Positions 52,197-60,322 of a stretch of 64,000 bases of DNA are shown in pieces (the stretch's first letter is position 1; each line of letters opens with the position of its first letter). Source of the DNA: Variovorax paradoxus (GTDB lineage: Bacteria > Pseudomonadota > Gammaproteobacteria > Burkholderiales > Burkholderiaceae_C); the NCBI RefSeq assembly GCF_030811855.1, contig NZ_JAUSRN010000019.1, positions 52,020 through 116,019 of the forward strand. Direction: 5' to 3'. The translations under genes and the position numbers were made by a program. Below the pieces are notes generated by a model. That model searched no databases, had not been told where the DNA came from, and saw nothing but the letters and a program-made list of their open reading frames with translations.

Positions 52197-53117
52197 GTGA
52201 AAGCCCAGAACATCCTCCAGACCATCGGCAACACGCCGCACATTCGCATCAACCGCCTGTTCGGCAATGCGAAGCAGCAGGTGTGGATCAAGTCCGAGCG
52301 CGCCAATCCGGGCGGCTCCATCAAGGACCGCATCGCGCTGTCGATGGTCGAAGACGCTGAGAGATCGGGCGCGCTGAAGGCCGGCGGCACCATCGTCGAG
52401 CCCACCTCCGGCAACACGGGCATCGGCTTGGCAATGGTGGCGGCCGTGAAGGGCTACAAGCTGATCCTCGTGATGCCCGACAGCATGTCGATGGAACGCC
52501 GCCGCCTCATGTTGGCCTATGGCGCCACCTTCGACCTGACGCCGCGCGCCGGCGGCATGAAGGCCTCCATTGCCCGCGCCGAAGAAATCGTGGCCGGCAC
52601 GCCGGGCGCGTGGATGCCGCAGCAGTTCAACAACCCGGCCAATGTCGAGGTGCACATGCGCACCACGGCCGAGGAGATCGCGGCCGATTTTCCGGACGGC
52701 ATCGACGTCCTGATCACGGGCGTGGGCACCGGCGGCCACATCACGGGCGTGGCGAAGGTGCTCAAGAAGAAGTGGCCGAAGCTGCAGGTGTTCGCGGTGG
52801 AGCCGGTGGCATCGCCGGTGATCTCGGGCGGCGCGCCCTCGCCGCACCCGATCCAGGGCATTGGCGCGGGCTTCATTCCGAAGAACCTCGACACCTCGCT
52901 GCTGGACGGCGTCTTGCAGGTCGACGCCGAACCGGCACGCGAAATGGCACGCCGCTGCGCCGTGGAAGAAGGCATCCTCGTGGGCATTTCTTCCGGCGCC
53001 ACGCTCACGGCCATTGCGCAGAAGCTGCCTACGCTGCCGCCCGATGCGGTGGTGCTGGGCTTCAACTACGACACGGGTGAGCGCTACCTTTCAGTAGAAG
53101 GCTTCCTCCCAGCCTGA
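52197..53117 (+). CDS. cysK: Cysteine synthase A (O-acetylserine sulfhydrylase)
   Basis: CysK makes L-cysteine from O-acetylserine and sulfide with PLP. The 306-residue product has the PLP lysine in NPGGSIKDR, the phosphate-binding PTSGNTG loop (TIVEPTSGNTGIGL) and GVGTGGHITG. The GTG start follows AAGGAG at about five bases and gives the family N-terminus. CysM is a less likely alternative given the length and PTSGNTG context. It is divergent from rnpB. Confidence 0.93.
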   Translation: MKAQNILQTIGNTPHIRINRLFGNAKQQVWIKSERANPGGSIKDRIALSMVEDAERSGALKAGGTIVEPTSGNTGIGLAMVAAVKGYKLILVMPDSMSMERRRLMLAYGATFDLTPRAGGMKASIARAEEIVAGTPGAWMPQQFNNPANVEVHMRTTAEEIAADFPDGIDVLITGVGTGGHITGVAKVLKKKWPKLQVFAVEPVASPVISGGAPSPHPIQGIGAGFIPKNLDTSLLDGVLQVDAEPAREMARRCAVEEGILVGISSGATLTAIAQKLPTLPPDAVVLGFNYDTGERYLSVEGFLPA

Positions 53118-53189
53118 CCAGCTATCTCTTTCATAGCGCCGCAGGCGCGTAAAATCGTCGGTCTGCTTGATAACCACAAGCCCCAGGAC

Positions 53190-54830
53190 ATGCTGCGAAT
53201 TTCAGAAATCAAACTGCCGCTCGACCACGACGACGCGGCTCTTCCCCAAGCCATTGCCACCGCCCTCGACACGCCGGTTTCCAGCGTGCGCGAGTTCAAG
53301 GTGTTCAAGCGCAGCTTCGATGCGCGCAAGCCGCAGCTGCTGCAGGTCTACATCGTCGACGTGCAGCTCACCGATGCGAAGCTCGAGGCCGCGCTGCTCG
53401 CAAAGCATGCCGGCCATCCGCACATCCAGCCCGCGCCCGACATGCGCTACACGCCGCCGGCACAGGCGCCCAAAGGCGCGCCCCGGCCCGTGGTGATCGG
53501 CTTCGGCCCCTGTGGCATCTTCGCGGCGCTGATGCTCGCGAAGATGGGCTTCAAGCCCATCGTGCTCGAACGCGGCAAGACCGTTCGTCAGCGCACCCGC
53601 GACACTTGGGGCCTGTGGCGCAAGAGCGTGCTCAACCCCGAGTCGAACGTGCAGTTCGGCGAAGGCGGTGCCGGCACGTTCTCCGACGGCAAGCTCTACA
53701 GCCAGATCAAGGACCCGCGCTTCCTCGGCCGCAAGGTGATGGAAGAGTTCGTGAAGGCCGGCGCACCGCCCGAAATTCTCTACGTGGCGCATCCGCACAT
53801 CGGCACCTTCAAGCTGGTGAAGGTGGTGGAGAACATCCGCGAGCAGATCGTGTCGCTGGGCGGTGAGATCCGCTTCGAACAACGCGTGACCGACGTGCAG
53901 ATCGAAAACGGCCAGCTTCGCGGCCTGACCGTGCTCGACCAGGCCACCGGCCAGACGAGCGAACTGCGCGCCGACCACGTGGTGATGGCGCTCGGGCACA
54001 GTTCGCGCGACACCTTCGAGATGCTGCACGCGCGCGGCGTGCACATCGACGCCAAGCCCTTCTCCATCGGCTTTCGCGTCGAGCATCCACAGGGCCTGAT
54101 CGACCGGGCGCGCTGGGGCCGCCACGCGGGCCACCCGCTGCTCGGCGCCGCCGACTACAAGCTGGTGCACCACGCCAGCAACGGCCGCTCGGTCTACAGT
54201 TTTTGCATGTGCCCGGGCGGCACCGTGGTGGCTGCCACCAGCGAGCCGGGCCGCGTGGTCACCAACGGCATGAGCCAGTATTCGCGCAACGAGCGCAACG
54301 CCAACGCGGGCATCGTCGTTGGCATCGATCCGCGCGACTTTCCCGGCTGGACGGCCGAGACCGCGGGCGACGCGCTGGCAGGCATCGCGCTGCAGCGCGA
54401 GCTCGAATCGAACGCCTTTGTGCTTGGCGGCGGCGATTACCGCGCGCCCGGCCAGTTGGTGGGCGACTTCATCGCGGGCAAGCCCTCGACCGCGCTCGGC
54501 AGCGTGCTGCCTTCATACAAGCCCGGCGTCACGCCCACTGACCTGCACCAGGCGCTGCCCGCCTACGCCATCGAGGCGATGCGCGAAGCCTTTCCCGCCT
54601 TCGGCCGCAAGATCAAGGGCTTCGACCTGCACGATGCGGTGCTCACCGGCGTGGAAACGCGCACCTCGTCGCCGATCCGCATCACGCGCGGCGACGACTT
54701 CCAGAGCCTCAACGTGCGTGGGCTGTACCCAGCCGGCGAAGGTGCGAGCTACGCGGGCGGCATCCTGTCGGCCGGCGTGGACGGCATCAAGGTGGCCGAA
54801 GCCGTGGCGCGCAGCGTCGCGGGAACATAA
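53190..54830 (+). CDS. FAD-dependent oxidoreductase (COG2509-like)
   Basis: The 546-residue protein has a small N-terminal domain (about 1-95), a dinucleotide-binding motif VVIGFGPCGIFAALMLAKMG (about 101-120), the EGGAGTFSDGKL block and, near the C-terminus, GLYPAGEGASYAGGILSAGVDG, typical of uncharacterised FAD dehydrogenases of the COG2509 group. FAD binding is clear; substrate and partner are unknown. It precedes a flavin reductase-like gene by 12 bases, which may share its transcript. Confidence 0.87.
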   Translation: MLRISEIKLPLDHDDAALPQAIATALDTPVSSVREFKVFKRSFDARKPQLLQVYIVDVQLTDAKLEAALLAKHAGHPHIQPAPDMRYTPPAQAPKGAPRPVVIGFGPCGIFAALMLAKMGFKPIVLERGKTVRQRTRDTWGLWRKSVLNPESNVQFGEGGAGTFSDGKLYSQIKDPRFLGRKVMEEFVKAGAPPEILYVAHPHIGTFKLVKVVENIREQIVSLGGEIRFEQRVTDVQIENGQLRGLTVLDQATGQTSELRADHVVMALGHSSRDTFEMLHARGVHIDAKPFSIGFRVEHPQGLIDRARWGRHAGHPLLGAADYKLVHHASNGRSVYSFCMCPGGTVVAATSEPGRVVTNGMSQYSRNERNANAGIVVGIDPRDFPGWTAETAGDALAGIALQRELESNAFVLGGGDYRAPGQLVGDFIAGKPSTALGSVLPSYKPGVTPTDLHQALPAYAIEAMREAFPAFGRKIKGFDLHDAVLTGVETRTSSPIRITRGDDFQSLNVRGLYPAGEGASYAGGILSAGVDGIKVAEAVARSVAGT

Positions 54831-54842
54831 GGAGCTAGTGCG

Positions 54843-55475
54843 GTGTCCAGCAATAACAACGACGACTTCCACTTCTACGAGCCCGCCAAAGGCCATGGCC
54901 TGCCGCACGATCCGTTCAATGCGATGGTCGGTCCGCGGCCGATCGGATGGATCTCGTCGCAGGACGAGAACGGCGCGCTCAACCTCGCGCCCTACAGCTT
55001 TTTCAACGCCTTCAACTACACGCCGCCGATCGTCGGCTTTGCGAGCATTGGCGCCAAGGACAGCCTGCACAACATCCGCCAGACGCGCGAGTTTGGCTGG
55101 AACCTGGCCACCCGGCCGCTGGCCGAGCAGATGAACCAGTCGTGCGCGGCCGTGCCGCCCGAGGTGAACGAGTTCGAACTCGTCGGCCTCACGCCCGCGG
55201 CGTCGCGCCACATCGCGGTGCCGCGCGTGGCCGAGAGCCCGGTGTCCTTCGAGTGCCGGCTCACGCAGGTGCTGCAGCTCGAAGGCATGGACGGCGTGCC
55301 GGTGCCCACGTGGCTCATCCTCGGCGAAGTGGTGGGCGTGCACATTGCACGGCACCTGCTGAAGGACGGCATCTACGACACCGCCGCGGCGCAGCCCATC
55401 CTGCGCGGAGGCGGCCCCGCCGACTACTTCGAGATCAGCCCCGACAATCTCTTCAAGATGTTCCGCCCGCGCTGA
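54843..55475 (+). CDS. Flavin reductase-family protein
   Basis: The 210-residue protein fits the FMN-binding split-barrel flavin reductase family: MVGPRPIGWISSQDENGALNLAPYSFFNAF and WLILGEVVGVHIARHLL are the conserved blocks. It should reduce or bind FMN/flavin. The start is a GTG with AAGGAG upstream. Being next to an FAD protein suggests, but does not prove, a shared redox role. Confidence 0.88.
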   Translation: MSSNNNDDFHFYEPAKGHGLPHDPFNAMVGPRPIGWISSQDENGALNLAPYSFFNAFNYTPPIVGFASIGAKDSLHNIRQTREFGWNLATRPLAEQMNQSCAAVPPEVNEFELVGLTPAASRHIAVPRVAESPVSFECRLTQVLQLEGMDGVPVPTWLILGEVVGVHIARHLLKDGIYDTAAAQPILRGGGPADYFEISPDNLFKMFRPR

Positions 55476-55526
55476 GCGAGCGAGTTCCATTTTTTCCGCC
55501 GCTGCCAACCTGACAAGAACCGACCG

Positions 55527-56330
55527 ATGACCGACACTGCCACGCCTCAAGAAGAAATCCAGGAAGTCCAGCCGACGGAAGCCGAGGGCGCCGCCCAGCA
55601 GCAGCCGGCCGCCGACGGTCGCCCGCCCCGGTCGCCGCGCCCGCCGCGCCAGCCACGGCAGCAGCAGCAAAAACAGAAGCCGAAGCAGGCAGCCCAGCAG
55701 CCGCAACAACCTGCGCGCTCGCGCAAGGTGCATCCCGCGCTGGAGAAACTGTTCGAGCTCTACCCGAACATGTTCGGCGCGCGCTTCCTGCCGCTCAAGC
55801 TGGGCGTGTTCCAGGACCTGCTCGAAAAGCACCCCGACGATTTCAAGAAGGACGATCTCAAGGTTGCGCTCGGCCTACACGCACGCTCAACGCGCTACCT
55901 CGAAGCGGTGGCAGCGGGCCATCCACGCCACGACCTTGACGGCAACGTGGTCGAAGCCGTGGCACCGGAGCACGTGCACCACGCCATCCTCGAACTGCAC
56001 CGCCGCCGCGCCCAGCGTTCCGGCGAAGACCTGCGCCCGCAGCTGGTGGCGCGCATCGCCCGCGCAGTGGAAGCCTCGGGCCTCGACCGCGAAGCCTATG
56101 CCGTGCTGGTGCGCTCGCGCGACGAAGAAACCAATGCCGTGCTCGATGAAGCGCTGGCCGAACTGGCCCGCGAAGCCGCCAAGCGCGAAGCGCTGTTGCG
56201 CGCCTTCGAGGCCAGCGGCCGCAGCAGCGAGCATGAATTTGCCGATATGTACGGCATGAACACCGACGAGGTGGCGCGCACGCTCGCACGCGCACGCGCC
56301 GAGCGGCCGCAGGTTCCTCCGGCGGCCTGA
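55527..56330 (+). CDS. ProQ/FinO-family RNA chaperone
   Basis: ProQ proteins bind structured RNAs and regulate them. The 267-residue product has an N-terminal basic, Gln/Pro/Arg-rich region (about 20-70), a ProQ/FinO domain (about 68-175: HPALEKLFELYPNMFG and LKVALGLHARSTRYLEAV) and a C-terminal helical Ala/Glu-rich tail. In its family such extensions add RNA contacts. It ends before a bidirectional terminator shared with htpX. Confidence 0.9.
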   Translation: MTDTATPQEEIQEVQPTEAEGAAQQQPAADGRPPRSPRPPRQPRQQQQKQKPKQAAQQPQQPARSRKVHPALEKLFELYPNMFGARFLPLKLGVFQDLLEKHPDDFKKDDLKVALGLHARSTRYLEAVAAGHPRHDLDGNVVEAVAPEHVHHAILELHRRRAQRSGEDLRPQLVARIARAVEASGLDREAYAVLVRSRDEETNAVLDEALAELAREAAKREALLRAFEASGRSSEHEFADMYGMNTDEVARTLARARAERPQVPPAA

Positions 56331-56378
56331 CAGGGCCTGCTAGCGCGTTCGTACTGAAGCGCGGCAACGCGCACAAAT

Positions 56379-56415
56379 AAAAAAGCCGCCACGGCCAAAC
56401 CGTGGCGGCTTTTTT
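56379..56415. terminator. Bidirectional terminator between proQ-like gene and htpX
   Basis: AAAAAAGCCGCCACGG (56379-56394) and CCGTGGCGGCTTTTTT (56400-56415) form a 16-bp perfect stem with a CCAAA loop. A-runs and T-runs on both flanks make it an intrinsic terminator in both directions, serving the convergent proQ-like and htpX transcripts. Confidence 0.95.
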
Positions 56416-56433
56416 GCTGTTAGCGCGGATCGA

Positions 56434-57309
56434 TCAGCCGCGCGCGTTCTGCAGCGCCGCGATGCGCTCTTCGATCGGCGGGTGCGTGGCAAAGAGCTTG
56501 CCGATGCTGCCCGTGATGCCCATGGCTTCCACCGCCTTGGGCAGCTCGCCGGCGGGCAGGCCGCCGAGGCGCGCGAGCGCATTCATCATCGGCTGCTTCT
56601 GGCCCATGAGCGCGGCCGAGCCGGCGTCGGCGCGGAACTCGCGCTGGCGCGAGAACCAGGCCACCACGATGGCGGCGGCAAAACCCAGCACGATGTCCAG
56701 CACGATGGTGCTCACGTAGTAGCCGATGCCGGGGCCCGACGAACGGTCGTCGCCGCGGCGCAGGAAGCTGTCGACCGCGTAGCCGATCACGCGCGACAGG
56801 AAGACGACGAAAGTGTTCATCACGCCCTGGATCAGCGTCATGGTGACCATGTCGCCGTTGGCGATGTGCGCCACCTCGTGGCCGATGACGGCCTCGACCT
56901 CTTCGCGCGTCATGCCCTGCAGCAGGCCGGTGGACACCGCCACCAGCGACGAGTTCTTGAACGCGCCGGTGGCGAAGGCATTGGGCTCGCCCTCGAAGAT
57001 GCCGACCTCGGGCATGCCGATGCCGGCCTTGTCGGCGAACTTGCGCACCGTGCCGACGATCCAGGCCTCGTCGGGCGTCTGGGGGTTGTCGATCATGTGC
57101 AGCTTGGTCGTCCACTTGGCCATGGGCTTGCTGATCAGCAGCGAAATGATCGCGCCGCCAAAGCCCATGATCAGCGCAAAGCCGAGCAGCGCCGTAAGGT
57201 TCAGCCCGTTGGCCGTCAGAAAGCGGTTGACGCCGAGCAAGCTGGCAACGATGCCAAGCACTGCAACGACCATCACATTGGTCAAAACGAACAGAAGGAT
57301 ACGTTTCAA
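56434..57309 (-). CDS. htpX: Membrane zinc metalloprotease HtpX
   Basis: HtpX is an inner-membrane heat-shock protease that degrades misfolded membrane proteins. The 291-residue protein has membrane helices near the N-terminus (about 4-28, 35-60), the zinc motif HEVAH (His144, Glu145, His148) and two later helices. The start is a TTG (MKRILLFVLTN) after CGGAGAA. A good match to a sigma-32 promoter lies 32-59 bases upstream of the start. Confidence 0.95.
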   Translation of the reverse strand: MKRILLFVLTNVMVVAVLGIVASLLGVNRFLTANGLNLTALLGFALIMGFGGAIISLLISKPMAKWTTKLHMIDNPQTPDEAWIVGTVRKFADKAGIGMPEVGIFEGEPNAFATGAFKNSSLVAVSTGLLQGMTREEVEAVIGHEVAHIANGDMVTMTLIQGVMNTFVVFLSRVIGYAVDSFLRRGDDRSSGPGIGYYVSTIVLDIVLGFAAAIVVAWFSRQREFRADAGSAALMGQKQPMMNALARLGGLPAGELPKAVEAMGITGSIGKLFATHPPIEERIAALQNARG

Positions 57310-57340
57310 GTTGAATTCTCCGTGGGGAATGCTGCCGCAT

Positions 57341-57368
57341 AGATGAGGACCGGATAGCCCTCTTCAAG
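57341..57368 (-). promoter_or_regulatory. Sigma-32-like heat-shock promoter of htpX
   Basis: On the minus strand CTTGAAG (57362-57368), a 13-base spacer and CCTCATCT (57341-57348) match the sigma-32 consensus CTTGAAA-N11-16-CCCCATNT at 6 of 7 and 7 of 8 positions. The gap to the htpX start is about 31 bases. This fits the known heat-shock control of htpX in E. coli. Confidence 0.7.
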
Positions 57369-57460
57369 CCGTACAGAAAATGACGCTCTTCCTGTGTTGT
57401 TTGGATTCTGGATGAGCCGCACCGCGGCTGGCGGGTAGAGCGATGATAGGAGCAAAAGTT

Positions 57461-58207
57461 CTACGGACCGGGCCTGAAGACCTTGGGATCGTTGTAGAAA
57501 TCCGCTGCGGAGTTGTCCACGCACCAGCCCGGCACGCCGAGCACCGGCAGCGGGACGAAAGGTTTTTGCGCGAGGTATTCCGCATCGAGGCTGCGCGCCA
57601 GCATCGGATCGTCGAACGCCTCGGGTCCTCCGCCATTCGATGAAGACGGTGGCGTCAGCAGCACGTGCGCGGTGTGCGCCTTGCGCGGAGCGGTGAGTTT
57701 CTCGAGCAGCGCGTGCCCGAACACAATCAGGCGCGCCTCGGACCACAGAGCGCGCCGCGTCACGAAGAGCGTGTGCCAGTCGCGCGCGGCCAGCGCCTTC
57801 CACAACGCAGCGGGTGCATCAAGCAGCGCGCCGTTCTCATCGAAGAGCGTGAGCGCATCGCGCACGGGGCCGCGCGTGGAGGTGACGCCGTTGCGGGCGA
57901 TCTCCGCGGCTTGCAATTCATTGAGGCGGCGCTTGGTTTCGGGGAACGCCAGCCAGACCAGCCCGTTGAAGAAGTCGTGCAGGTTGTCACGCGTCGGCAC
58001 GGTGCCGGTCTGGAAGATGTGGGCTTCGTAGGCACGGCCCGCGGGCAGGTCCAGTTGCGGCACGAAGGTGGGCGCGGAAGCCGGCTTGGCGCCCTGTTCG
58101 AGCGCCGCTGCAACGGAGGTGCAGAGCGCGGTGTGCGCCGCCGCTTCGCCAATGACGCGATAAGGCGCGAGCCAGGGCTGTGCCCAGTCGATCGCCTCCA
58201 GGCTCAA
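57461..58207 (-). CDS. DUF3025 domain protein
   Basis: The 248-residue protein matches the DUF3025 family of proteobacteria, with conserved DNLHDFFNGLVWLAFPETK and GHALLEKL blocks. Its function is unknown. The start is a TTG that overlaps the stop of the NYN gene (TTGA), so translation is coupled. It is followed by a 151-base gap to htpX. Confidence 0.82.
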   Translation of the reverse strand: MSLEAIDWAQPWLAPYRVIGEAAAHTALCTSVAAALEQGAKPASAPTFVPQLDLPAGRAYEAHIFQTGTVPTRDNLHDFFNGLVWLAFPETKRRLNELQAAEIARNGVTSTRGPVRDALTLFDENGALLDAPAALWKALAARDWHTLFVTRRALWSEARLIVFGHALLEKLTAPRKAHTAHVLLTPPSSSNGGGPEAFDDPMLARSLDAEYLAQKPFVPLPVLGVPGWCVDNSAADFYNDPKVFRPGP

Positions 58208-59007
58208 GGCGCAGGGGCTCCGGTCCAGCGGATGCGGTCGGGGTGCTGCAGCACGGCGAACTCCGCCGGGAGCTTGTCGAACAGTTTGAGTGAACTGCCG
58301 TGCTTGCCGAGCAGCCCGGCCGCGCGCAAGGCCTGGGCCACATCGTTGAGCGGCACGTCGGCGCCGCTGCGCAATGCGGGTGCTGCCTGCAGGATGAACT
58401 CGGCCGCCTCGGAAGGCGGCTGCGCCGGCTTGGGCGTTGTCTTGGCCGTTTTACGAGCCCGTGTCTTAGCTGCTGCGGTCTTACGCGCTGGCGTGGCGGT
58501 GCTCTTGGCGGTCTTGGCGGCAGGTGCGCGCTTCGCGGCCACCTTGGTCGCAGCTTTCCTGGCCGGCGTAGCGGCCGGCGCAACCGGTGCGCCATGGTGC
58601 CGCAGGTCGGTGAACTCGTCGTACACCGCCACGGTCTCTTCGCCGGTCTTGCCCTGCTGGCCGAGGCCACACACGCGGCAGCCCTTTTCGCGCAGTCGGA
58701 TCACGAGCGGCGCAAAGTCGGAATCGGACGACACCAGTACCACCACGTCGGGACGCTCGGCAATCACGAGGTCGATGGCATCGACCGCGAGCGCGATGTC
58801 GGTGCTGTTCTTGCCGGCCGAGAGATTGACCATCGGCCGCACCGACAGGCGCTTGAAGAGCGTCTGCTGCTTGAGCGCGGTTTCGGCATTGCAGTAAGCA
58901 CGCCGCACGTGGATGGCGCCATGCTCGGCCATGGTCCGCTGCACGGCCTGCTCGATCACGTCGGCCGAGACGTTGTCGGCATCGATCAGCAGCATCACGC
59001 GAATCAT
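58204..59007 (-). CDS. NYN-domain protein with H1-like linker and LOTUS-like C-terminus
   Basis: The 267-residue protein has an N-terminal NYN (PIN-like RNase) domain (about 1-135) with conserved acidic residues Asp9 and Asp11 (LLIDADNV), STDIALAVDAIDL and VSSDSDFAPLV. A basic Ala/Lys/Thr-rich linker of about 65 residues, like histone H1, follows (KAATKVAAKRAPAAK...). The C-terminal 65 residues (FDKLPAEFAVLQHPDRIRW) resemble an OST-HTH/LOTUS domain. NYN-LOTUS proteins are thought to bind and possibly cut RNA. It is transcribed with the DUF3025 gene. Confidence 0.86.
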   Translation of the reverse strand: MIRVMLLIDADNVSADVIEQAVQRTMAEHGAIHVRRAYCNAETALKQQTLFKRLSVRPMVNLSAGKNSTDIALAVDAIDLVIAERPDVVVLVSSDSDFAPLVIRLREKGCRVCGLGQQGKTGEETVAVYDEFTDLRHHGAPVAPAATPARKAATKVAAKRAPAAKTAKSTATPARKTAAAKTRARKTAKTTPKPAQPPSEAAEFILQAAPALRSGADVPLNDVAQALRAAGLLGKHGSSLKLFDKLPAEFAVLQHPDRIRWTGAPAP

Positions 59008-59066
59008 TGGCCCACCCCCAGGCTGCGCGCACTTCGTGTCGCTTCTCCCTCCCCCTTACCGGGGGC

Positions 59067-59103
59067 GACACCAACGGCCCGGCAAAGCCGGTACCGTGGT
59101 GTC
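59067..59103. repeat. Palindromic repeat between pyrC and NYN gene
   Basis: GACACCA (59067-59073) pairs with TGGTGTC (59097-59103), and an inner CCGGCAAAGCCGG hairpin is nested inside. A CCCCCTTACCGGGGG element lies just before it. It fills most of the 160-base gap between pyrC and the NYN gene and resembles REP-like repeats seen elsewhere in this window. Confidence 0.5.
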
Positions 59104-59167
59104 CCTCGACTGGATCGTGCCAACTTCAGATGTCGCGCGTTAGGCGACTGATCGCGTGACGGAAAAC

Positions 59168-60199
59168 TCATAGAAGTTTCCAGTTCACGGTTTCGCCGCC
59201 GCGCAGCGGCTTTAGCGTGGCGTCGCCATAAGGCACCGTCTCGGGCACGGTCCAGCTTTCGCGCCTCAGCGTGATGGTGCCGGTATTGCGCGGCAGGCCG
59301 TAGAAGTCGGGGCCGTGGAAGCTGGCAAAGCCCTCGAGCTTGTCGAGCGCATCCACGCTGTCGAAGGCTTCGGCATAGAGCTCGATGGCGGTGAGCGCGG
59401 TGTAGCAGCCGGCGCAGCCGAGCGCATGCTCTTTCAGGTGGGCCGGGTGCGGCGCGCTGTCGGTGCCCAGGAAGAACCGGTCGCTGCCGCTGGTGGCCGC
59501 CTCGACCAGCGCCACGCGGTGCGTCTCGCGCTTGAGCACGGGCAGGCAGTAGTAGTGCGGGCGGATGCCGCCGGTGAAGATGGCGTTGCGGTTGTAGAGC
59601 AGGTGGTGCGCGGTGATGGTGGCGGCCGTGAAGCGGTTGGCATCGCGCACGTAGTGAGCGCCCTCTTTCGTGGTGAGGTGCTCGAACACCACCTTGAGTT
59701 CGGGGAAGTCCCGGCGCAGCGGAATCATCACGCGGTCGATGAAAACGGCCTCGCGGTCGAACAGGTCGACGGCCGGATCGGTCACCTCGCCGTGCACCAG
59801 CAACAGCAGGCCGTGCTTCTGCATCGCTTCGAGCGTCTTGTAGGTATGGCGGATGTCGGTCACGCCGGCATCGCTGTTGGTGGTGGCGCCGGCCGGGTAG
59901 AGCTTGAGCGCGCGCACGCCGGCCTGGGCGGCCAACGCAATCTCTTCGGGCGGCAGCTTGTCGGTCAGGTAGAGCGACATCACGGGCTCGAAGGCCGTGC
60001 CTTCGGGCACCGCGGCGAGGATGCGGTCGCGGTAGGCCATGGCCTGCGACGCGGTGGTCACGGGAGGACGCAGGTTGGGCATGACCAGCGCGCGGCCGAA
60101 CTGGCGCGCGCTGTGCGGCACCACGGCTTCGAGGGCTGCGCCATCGCGCACGTGCAGGTGCCAGTCGTCCGGGCGGGTGATGGTGAGGGTATCTGTCAT
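59168..60199 (-). CDS. pyrC: Dihydroorotase PyrC
   Basis: PyrC closes carbamoyl aspartate to dihydroorotate in pyrimidine synthesis. The 343-residue class II enzyme shows metal ligands HLHVR (His at residues about 14 and 16), the carboxylated Lys in KLYPAGATTNSD, HGE, FEHLTTK and the late GTDSAPH motif. The ATG (MTDTLTITRPDDWH) is chosen over an upstream extension because it gives the family start. Confidence 0.96.
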   Translation of the reverse strand: MTDTLTITRPDDWHLHVRDGAALEAVVPHSARQFGRALVMPNLRPPVTTASQAMAYRDRILAAVPEGTAFEPVMSLYLTDKLPPEEIALAAQAGVRALKLYPAGATTNSDAGVTDIRHTYKTLEAMQKHGLLLLVHGEVTDPAVDLFDREAVFIDRVMIPLRRDFPELKVVFEHLTTKEGAHYVRDANRFTAATITAHHLLYNRNAIFTGGIRPHYYCLPVLKRETHRVALVEAATSGSDRFFLGTDSAPHPAHLKEHALGCAGCYTALTAIELYAEAFDSVDALDKLEGFASFHGPDFYGLPRNTGTITLRRESWTVPETVPYGDATLKPLRGGETVNWKLL

Positions 60200-60322
60200 G
60201 AGAAGGCGATTGTCGCATCGGGGGCCCGGAACAGCGGCTGGCACATGTCGTGCTTGACCGCTTCCCTTGGCCCCTTGGCCTTCGTCTTCGGGCCCTGGCC
60301 CGTCCTTTCCTTAGGAGTTGAT

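Noticed and set aside
59315..60322. N-terminal extension of the ABC receptor frame back into pyrC
   Set aside because: It is antisense to pyrC; the GTG at 60323 has a ribosome site and a signal peptide, so the extension is not coding.
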